Assembly (NCBI RefSeq): GCF_020882245.1
Contig: NC_083598.1
Coordinates: 27,689,858-27,753,857, forward strand
Direction of reading: 5' to 3'
DNA length: 64,000 nucleotides
Source: Rhopalosiphum padi
Taxonomy: Eukaryota > Arthropoda > Insecta > Hemiptera > Aphididae
Below, piece by piece: positions 41,119 to 53,107 of this stretch (position 1 is the first letter of the stretch; every line of letters begins with the position of its first letter). The translations under genes and the position numbers were made by a program. Below the pieces are notes generated by a model that did not search any database, had not been told where the DNA came from, and was given only the letters and a program-made list of their open reading frames with translations.

Positions 41119-42014
41119 AAAGTGGCTAGGCACCACTCTACTGTGCAGTAAAAATATATATATATATATTGAGGGTCACTCTGAGGCGGATGTGTTAAAT
41201 TTGAATTCTAATAAATTAGGTACATTTATTTATCTTACTTACATGATTTAAACATTTTATAAGTTATACAAATTATTATTATATTATTATTTTATTTTAT
41301 TTATTATTTATATTATAATTATTATTTTATTAGTTAATTCAAAGATAAAGACAAGTATTCAATTTCGTCTAAAATTTAACTTAAAATGTCTACAAGAAAA
41401 TAAAATATGATTATATTACATTTCATGGATTTATTGATTTTAGTATGAATTATTAATTAGAAACTTTTTATTAAATGTTCAAATCTTAACTATACAAATT
41501 ACACATTTTATGCTATTTTTTTGAACTGCCAAATTGTTTTCAATTTCTTGTGATTGTGACAGAGTTTCTCTAACTGTTACCTTCGAATGTTTATAATAAT
41601 ACATTTTACTGATTTAATTTAAATATTTATACACTATCAATAACAGTTGATATTGGATCTCGCAGTACATTTTTAAGATTTTCGACTTAACTAAAAAAAA
41701 TTAACCTCATTTATAGTAATTATAATAAAGAGAAATTTCAAATTTCAAATACCTTTGAATATTTCAAAAAGAATCAACATATTTTGAATATTTGATGAAA
41801 TTATCTGTGGTTATTCGTTATTTGGTTAAATTTTTTTGCTTATGACCCATGAAGTACTAATTATAGATTTAATTTTCTACCAAAAATAACTCTCAAAATT
41901 TAAAATTAAAGCATTATTTATTGTTAAAAAATGTGATGGTTGCAGACACACAAAAAAGAACACACACCAGTGTAAAAAAAATACATTCATTGCTCTGCTC
42001 AAAATTTAAATTCT
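41119..42014 (+). repeat. Dispersed aphid-type repeat, copy 3
   Basis: Left part CACCACTCTACTGTGCAGTA, then GATGTGTTAAATTTGAATTC; middle ATTATCTGTGGTTATTCGTT; right part GATGGTTGCAGACACACAAA and CCAGTGTAAAAAAAATACAT followed by TCATTGCTCTGCTCAAAATT. The order of landmarks equals copy 2. The 85-codon open frame over its right end (41921-42178) is a by-product of the repeat. Confidence 0.6.
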
Positions 42015-43679
42015 GTGTCTCGCAAAGATGTTTTCTGTATAATTACTGCATTATTATTACAGAAAATATGAAACAGGAATATCATATTTTTAATAAACAC
42101 GATAATGGCGCGAACTCTCCACCACGCTTACCACACCTGTTCAGTGGGGTATTAACAATTTTTGTTTTTTTTTTGTAACATGTGTTCAATTTTAATAAAA
42201 TAGTTTTGTAAGAAAATCGATGGTAATTAAAATAAAATTATATTTTTGGGTGTGGACGGTATAGTGACCATCTACAGTGGTAATTGAAACTGCCTTTATA
42301 ATATACACTTTCCTTTCAGAAAATATAATAGATTGCACTTGTTCGTCGGCAACAAATACATTTTGACATAATGTGATTACTTAATGAATATAGACATAAT
42401 ACATTTATAGGTATTAAATTAAAAGAATAATATTTACCGGCTTCAAATACGCAATGATATAATATTATAATATTAGTAGTACCTAAAGCCCATTCTGTGG
42501 GTAAATATAACGGGCTTAAATTATAAGAGACAGCCGCCTACGTGGATATTACGACATGGTATAGTATAATATTATACCTGTAGTATAAGAATGACATTTT
42601 TTTCCAAGCACGTCAAGAGTTAAATTAAATTAAATATAATACATAAAGTTGAATATAATATTATTATTAGTCGACCCACTGTGAGAAACAAAAATGTAAT
42701 TACCTACCACAGACACGTGTCAAAGTGAGTGTTCCCAGGTAAAATGTTTATAAGTTTTAATTTTCTTATCAAACGTTTAGATTTCGTATGTTTTAACTCC
42801 AGTTTTGTTTTATAAATGCTCAGACCTCATTTCGTTTGATTTTCGCCAACGAGAGTTCTATAAATACTAAAGTATTTCAAATCTCCAACGACCTACAGCA
42901 GTACAGCTCTTAAAATTTAGGACATTTTATCCAAACCAGTCAACGCCGTGCACACTCTACGCTCAAATGTATCGAAGTTTAGCACAAAACTAATAATAAT
43001 AAAAAAGCTGGCTAGGTTAGGTAATTATAAGCATAATGTTTTGTTGCTGAAAGATGTAGGCAAACGTAGTATCAAATTATTATAATAATAGTATATCAGC
43101 TGCTTAGAACGCCAGTAACGTAACACGAGATAATGACAGAGAAAATGACGAGGGCGTAAAGGTATATATAAAATATAATATTATTTAATTATTAATATCC
43201 TCGAGGTATTTACGGACGTACTCTCATGTATTTTTTTCGTAAAGGATGTACACGAAGTCGTATTCTGTCTGGAGTCCATTGTATGCACGTACAAAAAGGT
43301 CTTTACAATATATAATAATATGCATTATGAATAAATTGGAATGAATATTTAATATGGAAAAATCAAAAATCACGCAAACACAAAATGTATTGTGGAATAA
43401 CCAAACAAAACGTCATCACATAAATTTTAAAATTTCCCGTACTAACATCTACCTATTCTGCTTCTATCGTCTCACGCCTATAACACTATGATGTACTATA
43501 CGTAATAACCAAATTAAAACCAGTACGGCCGCGGGGGCTGGTCGTGATTCTGAGCACATACACAGTCAACTATCATATACTCGTATTGTATTATAATAGG
43601 ATATCTACTCTTTTTCGCCGCAAAAAAATAAAAAAATAAAAATAAAACGAATACGAACTGCACTGCAGTCTGAAATATA
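42015..43679. other. AT-rich non-coding DNA
   Basis: Moderately AT-rich, slightly richer in GC from 42840 to 43020 and 43190 to 43560. No frame, RNA or repeat recognised. Confidence 0.55.
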
Positions 43680-44530
43680 TGATTTATTCTGTCGGAGTAT
43701 TCTCATTTTTACGACGCACATTCTACGTATACACCCGTGTTCGATCACCGTCGTGTACGTATCGCGGTGTCCGCACACATCGCGCGGGCCACCTCGTTTG
43801 ATAAATCGTACCGAAAACGATGCTGGTACGCACCTCCGCCCACCCGCCCCACCGCCAACAGCAACATAAGCTCGCTGGACCGCAATTTGTTTGCCCGCGT
43901 ACACGGTATACACACACGTCGGAAAATCTTTTTTGTTTATTCGTTTTTCCCAAACGCACACACACACACACACACACACATATACTTATGATACACTCGC
44001 ATCAGTGCAAATATACGCACTAATGTATAATATCCCACACGAGCGGGTATTTGCCTACGCGGGATGCTGCGTCGGACCCGCATCGTTACGGCGTGTGTAA
44101 TGCGCTCAGATTTAACAACATTAAGAGCCCGGCCGGGACCGGTGATCGTTCGTCTGCTCAAACACTGCACGTGTGTGGGTGTGTGGATGTATGAGCCGCC
44201 GAGCAAGACAAACAGCACAGCATCCGTACGCGCGTCTGTAATCGTACGCCGTCGAATTCATATAAACGTGCCGTTTTGTGTGTGCACTGTAAATGCGACG
44301 AACCGCGACCGCCACAAAAGACTACTATATATATATATACACCACTCTGCCGCGAAAGGATTACGCACACCTATGCCAGACCTATACACTCTGATAATTG
44401 CACTCGTGCGGCACACACACGCCCGTCCGCGATATGACATTCACCCGTTATATACGTATATATATATATATATGTGTATATTTGTATTATAACGAATAGT
44501 GCCGATGTGCGTTCACTCGTTCACTTCCGG
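43680..44530. promoter_or_regulatory. CpG-rich patch, candidate promoter region
   Basis: CG-dense DNA (TCGCGCGGGCCACC, GCCCGGCCGGGACCGG, ACGCGCGTCTGTAATCG) with a (CA)12 tract at 43957-43980 and two TA tracts. It precedes the possible first exon at 44836. The 142-codon plus frame at 44064-44492 ends inside the TA tract and is matched by open frames on the minus strand, so it is not called a gene. Confidence 0.3.
43957..43980 (+). repeat. (CA)12 microsatellite
   Basis: Uninterrupted CA repeat; it generates VCVCVC and THTHTH frames on both strands. Confidence 0.95.
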
Positions 44531-44702
44531 TTCGCCGTCAAAAACAACATCGCTCTGCATATAATATCTATATATTACAATATCAGAAACGGATAAGGTG
44601 TCGCAAAAGAGAGCGAACCCTAGAAATCACCACAAAACAGTGGTGATGTGTCGGATGTAATAATATGATCTCGCGATGGTGTTAGAATACAAACGGGTGA
44701 AA

Positions 44703-44738
44703 GAGAGATAGAGAGAGAGTGGGAGTGAGAGTGGGAGA
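44703..44738 (+). repeat. GAGA-type simple repeat
   Basis: AGAGATAGAGAGAGAG followed by TGGGAGTGAGAGTGGGAG. It sits about 100 bp upstream of the possible exon start at 44836. GAGA tracts at insect promoters bind GAGA-factor-like proteins, which gives it some regulatory plausibility. Confidence 0.6.
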
Positions 44739-44835
44739 GAACCTTTGCAACGAACTCGTAACCATCGCTAGTTCGGTCAACCGTACCACCTGTTCCGTGA
44801 TCGGACGAGGTGCGACACCGTTTGCGCCCCGCGGA

Positions 44836-44937
44836 ATGGCAGTGGACAGGAACGAGACTATTGTCAGTGGTGCGCTGTACTATTTGTGTTTGTTCCTGAT
44901 GCGGACCACATCAGATTTCATACACTGGCGTGATATG
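44836..44937 (+). CDS. Possible first coding exon, unknown protein
   Basis: An ATG in GGAATGG context (G at -3 and +4) opens 34 codons in phase 0, ending exactly at GTATGAGT, a good splice donor (GT at 44938-44939). The peptide runs MAVDRNETIVSG, ALYYLCLFLMR, TTSDFIHWRDM. It contains an N-x-T glycosylation sequon (NET) and a short hydrophobic stretch at about residues 13-22. The exon is much more GC-rich than the window average and sits just downstream of a GAGA-type repeat (44703-44738) and a CpG-rich patch, as expected of a promoter-proximal exon. The upstream frame is closed by a TAG within the GA-repeat. I recognise no family and see no second exon nearby. It could equally be a chance open frame or a non-coding first exon. 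Confidence 0.28.
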
Positions 44938-47900
44938 GTATGAGTGTTTTCAAAGTTCGTGCGGAAAACCCGGAAATACACTTTTTAGTCACGTCGGTAT
45001 ACTTTACACAGAGACCCAATCAGAAATATGCATATTATATAAATTCGTATTCGACAAATCGCATACAAAATAATATCGTTACAATATATTATGTGTTATC
45101 ATACCGAGTCTGTGCGGATATTTCAGTAATAACCTTTATGTAACACATCATAACACCGTATAATACGATGATGTACACACGTCACACATCGATACGTTTA
45201 TTGGTCGTCAATGTCATCATAACCATATTAGGTGTATAAGGTACATGTCCTTTGGGAATATTGATAAATTTATTATATTTTGTTGGAAAAGGTCATAAAT
45301 AATAATCGTCGCCGCCCAAAGGTAAACCGAAATGACTGCATTTAACAAGCAGTACATACCTCTAAAAGACAATAATTTATTAGAATATCTATATTTAAAC
45401 TGATCAGATACACTAACTAATAAATAATACGTACCTATCTACTTACAAGTCAAATGTTTTACAACTACACGTTATTTAGGTTATGCTTATTTGTAATAAT
45501 ATAATTAATCAAAAGTTAAATTTGGTGTGCGATAGTCGTTGTTCTGTAGAGGAGTTGATGATTTATTTAGAATGAATCACTAAATGTTATTTTTCGGTTA
45601 GTAATCTACGTTTTATTAATATTTCAAATATTGACATTCCATTATATTATTACAGTTTATGCCTAATCAAATAATATTATTTAAGAACATTTAGATGGTT
45701 TGCATTATACTAATAAACTGAAACGCTTATTGTTTTATACAATTCCTTAATAGCCTAAAAAAAAAAACATTCAATAAAATGGTTGTGTTTAATTTGAAGT
45801 GTTAAACATAATAATTATCAAGTTTTTGTTAATAAAAAATATTAACAATTCAAAAATGTGAAAAAAAAGAATATTTAATGTTCATGAAAACTTGGTCAAT
45901 ATAAATAGTTGCATAATTCGCGTGAATTTTAATCAATTTATAAGATAATATGGCTATGGGAGAGTAGGTCACATTTATTGGATTTATGTAAAATTAACAA
46001 AGGTATTTGTATCCATAAATACGCATGCCAATGAAATAGGTGAAAGGTTCAGACTCATTGGTAATAAATTTATAATATTAATTATGTTTTATCTATTAAA
46101 ACATATACATTGTATAATGATAGCGTCGTATGATATATAGTGGAAATAAATTGTCTGCTATATGAACGACATAGTCTTATGATTTTGAAACAATTGCCCT
46201 ATATTATTATGTGTCCAATTTATTTATTACAACTAATTAAAACTAATTTTTACATGGAATGATCTCAAAAAAAAGTAATATTTATACATAATAATATAAT
46301 ATCCTTAATATTTTAAAAATGTTGTGACACACCTGTTACGTTATTTTTTATGTGTTCAAAGTATTCTTATTTTAAATACAATTTTTGTTGAATACTTAAC
46401 TTAAATGTTAATAATATAACATATCTTAAAATTTTATCTAACATCAGACTAGTGATCTTTAAAAAATTATTGCCAATTTTTCTTTTAATAACATAATGGT
46501 TTTCATAGTCATATAATATAATTCGTAATAAATTATTATTTTTTTATGGGTTCAAGGAACGTTGCAGAAAAAAGCAAGGTTTCATTAAAATAAAACCGAA
46601 AATACTCTGACAAATGTTTAGGGTCATTCTTAAAAGGTTGACTTAAAAAAAAAAAACAATTTCATATTATACGAACAGCTAGTACAAGTTATCCAGAAGT
46701 TAAACTTATATTATGTTTCATACATAAATATAATATAAGCATTAAGCATCACTCACTAAATATAAAATAACGGACAATTATGTAAAAAATGTATATGTAT
46801 ATTTTCGGTAAACAACCAAACTGCTGCTATACAAAAAAATGTTCTTGTTTCCAACCGTTTGTAAATTGTTAATTTTATAATGGTAAAAATAAGAAATAAT
46901 TTAAAACTTCAAAAGTATATAATTTCTAAAAAACATCAATGGACTTTTATAATGTATAAATAAGAAATAATTTAAAACTTCAAAAGTGTAAATAATTTCT
47001 AAAAACATCAATGGACAACAATCTAATTTTCAGACAAAAAGTCGAAGACCCCAATAAAGCAATAAGAGAGTTTATTTTGAAGGAAATAGCAATAAGTTAA
47101 TTATAATCCTATTCACCTTTCTCTCGTTTAAATACAAAACTATTTTAAAATTCGTTTTTCTAAATTAGATTGTACTTATTCTCATCAAAAGAAAAATTAA
47201 AAGTGATTTGTTTTTAAATTTAGTAAACTTTTAAGTCAACTTAATTAAATTTAAATAACGGTAATTTCTTTGACTTTTATTTGTAAAATTAAAATATATT
47301 TATTTTTTAAGAAATTATAAAACATTAGGTTTTAAATGAAAATTAAACTAACATTAGGTAATTTTATTTATTTTAATTTTTTTAATATTATTTTTTCTTT
47401 AAAGTTAATATTATAATGATTTTTTATCTAAGTAAAGATATACAAAATTATATTTTATAAAATATATAATTTAGTATATAAATATTTTTTATTTGATTTT
47501 TTTACATTGAATAGACCCCAGTAAAAGTGAGGATTCCATTTCGTGACATGATTTATTATTGGGATTTAATTAATTGATTTAAATTAAATTATTCTAGATT
47601 TCTTTTTAATTTCCGAGTAAAGTGGTATTTGTATTGAGATCACCATGGTATGTAATAATGTCATGTTGTTAATTTTCCAGTTAAAAATATCGAAAATCTA
47701 TAGCTATAATATGTTTTTTCAAATGTTTACGACATTCGAAATTCATTAGACAATAATTTTTAATGGACATATTTGGATGAAAATACTTATTTCAACGACA
47801 AATAATGATATGTTAATTAATTTGTTATAGATTTAAAAACATTGGGAATGATATAATATCATTGAATTCAAATTTAATACACCTAAATAGTACAAAAAAG

Positions 47901-48302
47901 CCAATCGACAATTTCCTTGAAATCCTATTACCTCACCCGCTCTAAATATTATTGTTTATCTATTATTTTTATTTCTCAAAAAAGTCTCTAGCTGATGTCA
48001 TGTTAATAGGTTCTTATTAATAAAACTAATTATGTAACTTATTGTTAGCATAGATTGTGTAATATACTTAATCACGTATAATATTAGAATAATACTAATA
48101 ATGGTGAAATAAATACAATCAATTATTATCAAATATTGTTTTTATTTATATAGTTGTTAGTTAGTACATGATATATATATCACTCTGCCCATCCTATATA
48201 TTATTTGTTAAACCTTGCAAATTGCATAAGCATTATGAGAAAACGAAAATATATCGTATAAAAAAAAAATAATTAATCATGTGATTCAGCATACCAACCG
48301 CT
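44938..48302. other. AT-rich DNA, possible intron after the 44836 exon
   Basis: It begins GTATGAGT. If the 44836 exon is real this would be intron; no acceptor plus coding exon was found. Contains the 71-bp duplication and otherwise low-complexity sequence. Confidence 0.4.
46890..47016 (+). repeat. Direct tandem duplication, period 71 bp
   Basis: ATAAGAAATAATTTAAAACT, TCAAAAGT, TAATTTCTAAAAA and CATCAATGGAC occur twice with a 71-base offset and a few differences. The second copy leads straight into a 29-codon frame (MDNNLIFRQKVEDPNKAIRE and FILKEIAIS, 47011-47100), whereas the first copy reaches a stop after six codons. Confidence 0.7.
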
Positions 48303-48443
48303 TTAATCATGAGCATACCATCGGTCTGCCAATCTTCCGGAAGATAACCGTTTAATTTCATTAACATACCCAAGTTCGACGGTTTGCAGCGAAGTTAGCA
48401 CGAAATCGTATCGGATGTCATCGATAAATAATTTAGTTATATA
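48303..48443 (-). pseudogene. Possible retrotransposon gag-like fragment
   Basis: A stop-to-stop frame of 46 codons on the minus strand contains KLFIDDIRYDFVLTSLQ, TVELGYVNEIKRL and ADRWYAHD. The D-D-x-R-Y-x-F/Y-V-L-x-x-L pattern followed by E...N/D-x-(I/V) resembles the capsid-proximal part of gag proteins of Ty3/gypsy-like elements in insects. The composition is clearly coding-like against AT-rich flanks. No RT, integrase or intact LTR pair is present. The match is from memory and short, so it may be wrong. Confidence 0.28.
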
Positions 48444-48800
48444 TTATACGAGCATGGACTGCCTCCGTACACTGAATTCAAGTGATCCACCATCTGATTT
48501 GTTTGCATCAAGATCACGGATCTGGTTTATTTACAATCACGAATATACGAGTCGCGTATACACAACTCTAGCCACAGCAGTGATGACAGTTCGTCGCAAT
48601 ATTTAGTATAACACTGCAATCAGCGCAATCTCTCGATTCGATAACTAACTAACTACGGCCATAGTACGAGTACATTCTCCTTCGTACAATCGTACAAATT
48701 CCGATAACATCATCGTTATTGTCTAATAATATTATCGTCGGTAACGACAGCAATGGCTGAGCCGTCGATGTCGTTGCCCATGATGCTCAAGAATCGGGTA
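48444..48800 (-). other. Higher-complexity patch, LTR-like features
   Basis: Just upstream (minus sense) of the gag-like frame lies sequence of balanced composition. Minus strand, it includes TGATTGTAAATAAACCAGAT, where AATAAA could be a poly(A) signal of an LTR. The plus strand has a 15-codon frame MAEPSMSLPMMLKNR at 48753-48797 followed by GTATTG. I could not define TG...CA borders or a primer binding site, so an LTR remains a suggestion. Confidence 0.18.
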
Positions 48801-49113
48801 TTGTTCATTTAATATAGCAAATCATCGCAAGTATTCGATATATATATATATATATAAGCTCTTAACTGATATCTTATGAATCTCGTCGAGCTTAACTACA
48901 ATCGTAAGATAATACTGAACTCTCCACCAACACCTCCACTACGGGGGTGGAATCATATGTTTAATAACTTTTGCTTGTGAACATTTAGCTCATAACTCGT
49001 TCTATCAATTAATGCCGACACTGTTAATTGCATCGTTTATCGATTAGTGGAATTAGATATTTCACGGGCAAATAAATAAACTCATATATTCGCATATAAT
49101 CAATATATATCTT

Positions 49114-49224
49114 ACTTGCAATCAACACCAAGTACTTGCCATAAACTCCGAGTACTTGCAATCAACAACAAGTACTTGCCATCAACGCCAAGTACGAGCA
49201 ATCAGCACCAAGTACGAACCAAGT
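49114..49224 (+). repeat. 20-bp minisatellite, forward array (5.5 units)
   Basis: The unit ACTTGCAATCAACACCAAGT is repeated at 49114, 49134, 49154, 49174 and 49194, with a partial sixth at 49214 ending AAGT. Variants include CCATAAACTCCGAGT and CGAGCAATCAGCACCAAGT. Where unit ends meet, the junction is the perfect palindrome CAAGTACTTG. Confidence 0.9.
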
Positions 49225-49365
49225 AAAATACTTTTTTACTAGGACTTTTACGTTTTACAATTTAAGGTCCATACATGTTTTTACTAAGTATCATATTTAT
49301 TTAGTTAGGTCGAAAAAGTAACAAAACTAACCTTGTTGGCTATGTTTAAAACTCCCAGGGGCATT

Positions 49366-49425
49366 AGTTGGTACTAGTACCACATACTTGGTATTAGTTG
49401 CAAGTACATGGTACTAGTTACAAAT
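49366..49425 (-). repeat. Same 20-bp minisatellite, inverted array (3 units)
   Basis: The middle unit ACTTGGTATTAGTTGCAAGT (49386-49405) is 17/20 identical to the reverse complement of the forward unit (ACTTGGTGTTGATTGCAAGT). It is flanked by diverged units AGTTGGTACTAGTACCACAT and ACATGGTACTAGTTACAAAT at exact 20-bp spacing. With the forward array and a spacer of about 140 bp it forms a large inverted repeat. Confidence 0.75.
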
Positions 49426-49480
49426 TATTTATGTTATTAGTTTATTATGTTATCTATAAGTGTAAATTAAATGTTAATGT

Positions 49481-49516
49481 AATATAATATAATATAATAT
49501 ATATATATATATATAT
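49481..49516 (+). repeat. (AATAT)4(AT)8 compound repeat
   Basis: Four 5-bp AATAT units pass directly into eight AT units, just downstream of the inverted minisatellite. Confidence 0.85.
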
Positions 49517-51463
49517 CGTAATTGTATTTATATTACACCACGCGATACACTATTTTTTCGTAATTATTTTATTCTATTAAACTAGGTATTTCATTTCATT
49601 TTTTAAAATATTTGTAAAAATAATATAATAATATTAGCGTTATGTATTTTATAATATGTATGTAAGATAGTATATAAAGTACCTTTTTAATTTTTTAATA
49701 TTATTCTATGTTATTTATTAGGATCCAATTATTATACTGGACATGTATTTATATTTAATTTTTTTTTTAAAGTAAGATAATGTAATATGTAAATAATATA
49801 ATATTACATATTATAATATGTAAATTTTTGATAGTAAGTTAATACTTAAACGTTTTTTAATTTAACAAGTTTTGATCATAATTCTTTTTATATTTTTTAT
49901 TAGATATTGTATTTTATATTGATTATTTACAGAATAATGACAATTTATTATTTTAATAATTAAACCAAACATTAAAAATAATTTATTTATCAAGATATTA
50001 TAATTATGTAGACGTTTTTATAATAGATAAATTCTACATCGGTATATTATAATAACAATCATTAGCAACATAAAAGAAATATTGATATCCCACTCACAAT
50101 ATGATTTGATACTACTAAGCTATAGACGATCTGATGATATTATATTTACTACTAATAACAAATCAAGCATTGTTTTCTTTCATTAAAAAAAAAAAATGAA
50201 AAACATATTTTCAATAATGAGTATTAAATTCCAAATTCCGTAAATTGCAGATTTCTACGAATCAAGACAAGTGATGATTTTTTTTTCATTTAAACTTTGT
50301 ATTACAATTAGTTTCGACAATTTTATATTAGAGAAAAACATAAAAGGAACAATATTAAATAGAAGTTATTTACAAAATGAAAAAGATGAATGTAAAACTA
50401 AATTAAAAAACCTGTACGATAAAAAAAAATATAACATTAAGATATTCTTTTATTGGTTTTAAATGATATTTTTGGTAAGAAAATTTAAAGGAATAAAAAT
50501 GAAGTAGAATTTGGTCAATGGTCAAAACACATACGTGACGGGAGGACGATACTATGTTTTTTAAGAGAGATAAATTTTGTGAAACCAGGGTAGTAAATGG
50601 GCTAGAGATATGTTTCTTTATCAGGTATTCCAGCGTTTAAGCCATAGGTTGATAGATCGGATGTGTACATTTTAAAGTTGGGGATAAAGTCATACCACGG
50701 AACTGTTGAATTCTGAGAGCATCTGAGGGATACCGGAGATTTTACCGACTTTTCGTCGAAGTTATTTCAAGCCAAATTGCTATTTATTTTTGTACTCGAT
50801 GAACATTTTTTCATAAGAATCGTATAATATTTTTATCGTCTTGTAATATTGATAGTAAGCCATTTGTTAAAGGGAAAAATGATTTATAGATTTTTTAATT
50901 GACATTAAAATTTCTTTTATAACAAAAAATTTTAAGCATAGCATTATTCGGCACAAGTATTATTTTTAAAGCAAAATCAGTTTCCAGCACCTATCTTTGT
51001 ATCATGTCCGGTTATTTAGTTACACAATACAATGCTTTACAAGGCGCGCCATATAGGCAATATCGGTACATTAATTTGTATTACGTATATTTTGATGATT
51101 TTTCACAACACATTCAATAAAATTGACTTTTATAGTTTTACTAACTGTCCCCGTGCATTTCGTCGCTTGTAAAAAATGCACCCGTGTTAAGTTTGGTTGC
51201 CCATATGTGTTGCTATCAATGCTAACATTTGGCGTAAGGATAAAAACTATTGTTGGTATTCTGATTAGATGAATAGATGATATCTTTGACACAGTGACGT
51301 ATCAATTTTACATAACTGTCCCCGCATAGAGTTGTATTTTATCAATCGATTAACCGATTATGTATCATTCGTTAAAAATAATCTATTATTCGAATAATCG
51401 ATTAAATGATCGCATATCACTAAACATAATAAAGAGGTAATACGAGTATATTGAGGTCATTAA

Positions 51464-51560
51464 CCGGGATAAAAACTATCCTATCTTATGATGGAGATAA
51501 AATTACACGCGTTGATCGAAATCGGTTGAGTAATTTTTCGGAATACATCGAAAACATGTA
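51464..51560 (+). mobile_element. RTE-like retrotransposon 3' tail
   Basis: The sequence CCGGGATAAAAACTATCCTA followed by GTTGATCGAAATCGGTTGAG resembles the conserved 3' UTR of insect RTE-clade elements and their SINEs (GGGATAAAAAGTATCCTATG ... TTTCATCGAAATCGGTTCAGC, from memory). Only the tail is seen; no reverse transcriptase frame was recognised upstream. Confidence 0.5.
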
Positions 51561-52564
51561 TGTGTATTTTTATATCTAAAGGTATACAATTTATACAATT
51601 TACACGTTTATTCTAATTAGAAGATAACTCAGAGGTTTTTTGACTTAGGCAAATTCTATTGCGATAGAAACCTCCTCCGTAGTATACTATTTCGTTAAAA
51701 ACAAAAAAAAAATCAAGAAGATCTGTTAAGTGGTTTACCCTGTACATAAAGATTTTCATTTCACATTTATATATATATATAGTTAGATTATTTAATAAAT
51801 TTTGATTTTTTTATGTATGTTTATATATATTATATAATGATAATAAATATGTTAAGTGCAATTTTTTTAGGATGCAGATTTGTATAACCTACAAATAAAC
51901 TTATTTAAAAGTCCACTGTGATTTTTTTTTTTTTTATTGAGTTCAGAAATAATTATTGTGCTATAATGAAATAGTATAGCCATATTAGCAGTTAGTATAT
52001 TACTAAGATGTATAATGATATTATGTAAAACAATTATATTTAACCCGTAATATTCAAAATATTCAATTTTTTTTTTTTATGTTTGTTAATCATTATTTAT
52101 TAAAATAATAAACTGTTTAGGTACCTAATTATCACACAATAAGTCATTAGTATTACAAATTGATTTAAATGTATTAAACTATGAAATTATTAATACTTTG
52201 AAGTTAATTATTAATGCATTTTTCTATGTATTAGTGCTGTTAATGAAAAATTGTATTGATTCATTTGTTTGCTATTAAACTGTTATTATAAATGGTTTTT
52301 ATGCATTTTTTTCTATGACAGCGAATTTATATTTTTACTATACATATCATTATATACATTTTAAGTTTAATTTTATTTTTTTATCAATTTCGAATTCTAA
52401 AATATTTATAAGTCCCTCACAACTCCTATCTTGTCACATCTTAAATCTTTATCAGTCTAACAAGAAACTCCCACGTACACTACTTGTTCTGCTTCGGGCT
52501 TGGGTATTAGATTTCCAATCTGAAGTATAATATTATCATGTAAGCGTGAAAAGAAAAATAGATT

Positions 52565-52715
52565 TTAAAAATACCTAATAATCATTCTCCGTGAGATAAT
52601 CCGGTCTGCCTTTACACCATTGGTCGTCGCTGTGATTTCTATTGTCGATGTTTTTCCGTCGTTTTTCTCATTCATACACGATGAAATATCCAGACGGTTA
52701 AAGCAGTAGTTCGTT
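52565..52715 (-). other. Coding-like patch with two overlapping open frames, unknown
   Basis: The minus strand is GC-richer and open in two frames. One reads CFNRLDISSCMNEKNDG, KTSTIEITATTNGVKAD and RIISRRMIIRYF; the other reads EKRRKNIDNRNHSDDQW and CKGRPDYLTENDY. Neither shows a recognised domain, and because both are open the coding frame cannot be chosen. It may be a transposon fragment or an exon remnant. Confidence 0.15.
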
Positions 52716-53107
52716 CACCTATAATAATATACGAACTGTTTAATAATAATAAATAACGGACTTATAAGTCGTAATTTTTTACCACTCACTTGCAAAGTTG
52801 CAACTAAATATCATAATATACTGGCACAAATACGTTTCTTATTGCGTGGCCACCACAGGAGTATTGCTGCTTAATTGCATGTACATTATAAATCAAATGT
52901 AGTGCTTAATTTCAAGGTATTTCATATTAAGGGTAGTTCTCTATTTTGAATTGTATTTATATATGTATTTATTCTCTAATATTAGTTCTTACTGGGTCCT
53001 TTTTTAGTTTAATAATAAGTTAGCTAAGTATTTTAATGTTATGGTATATAATGACCAAAAATGTCCTACCCATATTTAAACCCTATGGAGTCGCAATAAT
53101 GGTAAGA

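Noticed and set aside
43605..43979. 124-codon minus-strand open frame
   Set aside because: Starts inside the (CA)n microsatellite (CVCVCVCV) and ends in an A/T-rich stretch; composition effect.
44064..44492. 142-codon plus-strand open frame
   Set aside because: It runs into TA repeats, has no recognised domain and is shadowed by several minus-strand frames.
49114..49224. CRISPR-like array
   Set aside because: Units are contiguous 20-mers without unique spacers, in a eukaryotic genome; it is a minisatellite.
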